5,298 nt of DNA from an uncultured Eubacteriales bacterium. GTDB lineage: Bacteria > Bacillota_I > Bacilli_A > RF39 > UBA660. The notes beneath the pieces are model-generated. The model was not told where the DNA came from, did no database searches, and saw only the letters and a program-made list of their open reading frames with translations. Location: positions 1-5,298 of the forward strand of contig ONWZ01000156.1 in NCBI GenBank assembly GCA_900321645.1, given 5' to 3'. How positions within the stretch are numbered: position 1 is the stretch's first letter; each line of letters begins with the position of its first letter. Below, piece by piece: positions 5,160-5,298 of this stretch. Both the position numbers and the translations under genes were made by a program.

Positions 5160-5298
5160 AAATATTAGACGTATATGACATATATTAATTTGTAATTAAT
5201 TTTGAATCTATTTTACTTAAACTTCCCACACCTAAAATGAGCCTAAAGCGCGAAATATAGGGCAAAAATGGGAAATCAATATCACGCAGCTTGAGCAA
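5160..5298. other. AT-rich gap and right-hand composition boundary
   Basis: The first ~60 bases are extremely AT-rich and include a palindrome ATTAATT-TGT-AATTAAT (5184-5200) followed by TTT. Its stem contains only A and T pairs, so it is a poor terminator by itself. From about 5221 the sequence changes to about 42% GC (33 of 78 by hand count), suggesting the accessory DNA ends near here. No direct repeat shared with the left junction was found by eye. Confidence 0.5.
5185..5298 (-). CDS. Possible C-terminal end of a gene entering from the right
   Basis: On the minus strand the frame is open from the right edge through 37 codons (beginning LLKLRDIDFPFLPYIS, including FRLILGVGS, ending LITN) to a TAA at 5185-5187. 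The composition of its outer part fits a gene of the flanking DNA facing the operon, and the palindrome at 5184-5200 overlaps its end. A 37-codon open frame can arise by chance, and the last dozen codons run into AT-rich DNA. I do not recognise the sequence. An insertion-sequence or backbone gene is possible. Confidence 0.18.
   Translation of the reverse strand: MLKLRDIDFPFLPYISRFRLILGVGSLSKIDSKLITN

Noticed and set aside
5184..5200. Palindrome after the HAD gene as a rho-independent terminator
   Set aside because: The seven-pair stem has only A-T pairs, a three-base loop and just three following T residues, too weak to call a terminator.

Overview
The window looks like a low-GC accessory island in a bacterial genome, most likely a Firmicute or relative. 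This is inferred from strong AGGAGG-type ribosome binding sites, a TTG start and short intergenic gaps; no marker gene fixes the taxon. The first 136 bases are the end of a coding frame at about 51% GC (69 of 136 by hand count), and the last ~78 bases are about 42% GC. Between them lies very AT-rich DNA (60-base stretches near 22% GC occur) with five genes, all on the + strand.

Layout. 2-136: C-terminal tail of an unrecognised gene. 137-548: a non-coding control region with an imperfect inverted repeat (188-252), a near-consensus sigma-70 promoter (TTGACA, 17-base spacer, TAGAAT, 382-410) and two operator-like palindromes at and just after the expected transcription start. 549-1355: a protein resembling the Abi-alpha/DUF4393 family. 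1389-2384: a WD40-type beta-propeller with a TTG start and perfect AGGAGG; about seven blade-like segments can be counted. 2406-3224: an ATP-grasp ligase resembling the R2K group. 3227-4435: a 12-helix MFS transporter of the anion:cation symporter (ACS) type, starting 2 bases after the ligase stop. 4548-5159: a HAD-superfamily hydrolase after a 112-base gap that may hold its own weak promoter. 5160-5298: an AT-rich gap, then a change of composition at the right edge.

How they may work together (inference). The first four genes look like one transcript, with the HAD gene as a linked fifth. An ATP-dependent carboxylate-amine ligase, a small-molecule transporter and a small HAD phosphatase or dehalogenase suggest making, moving and trimming a small metabolite or peptide. 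The Abi-alpha-like protein and the propeller add a biological-conflict or sensing flavour. Two readings remain open: a compact antiphage or stress locus with a chemical arm, or a small amidoligase metabolite cluster with a linked immunity or scaffold pair. The combination is not one I recognise as a named system.
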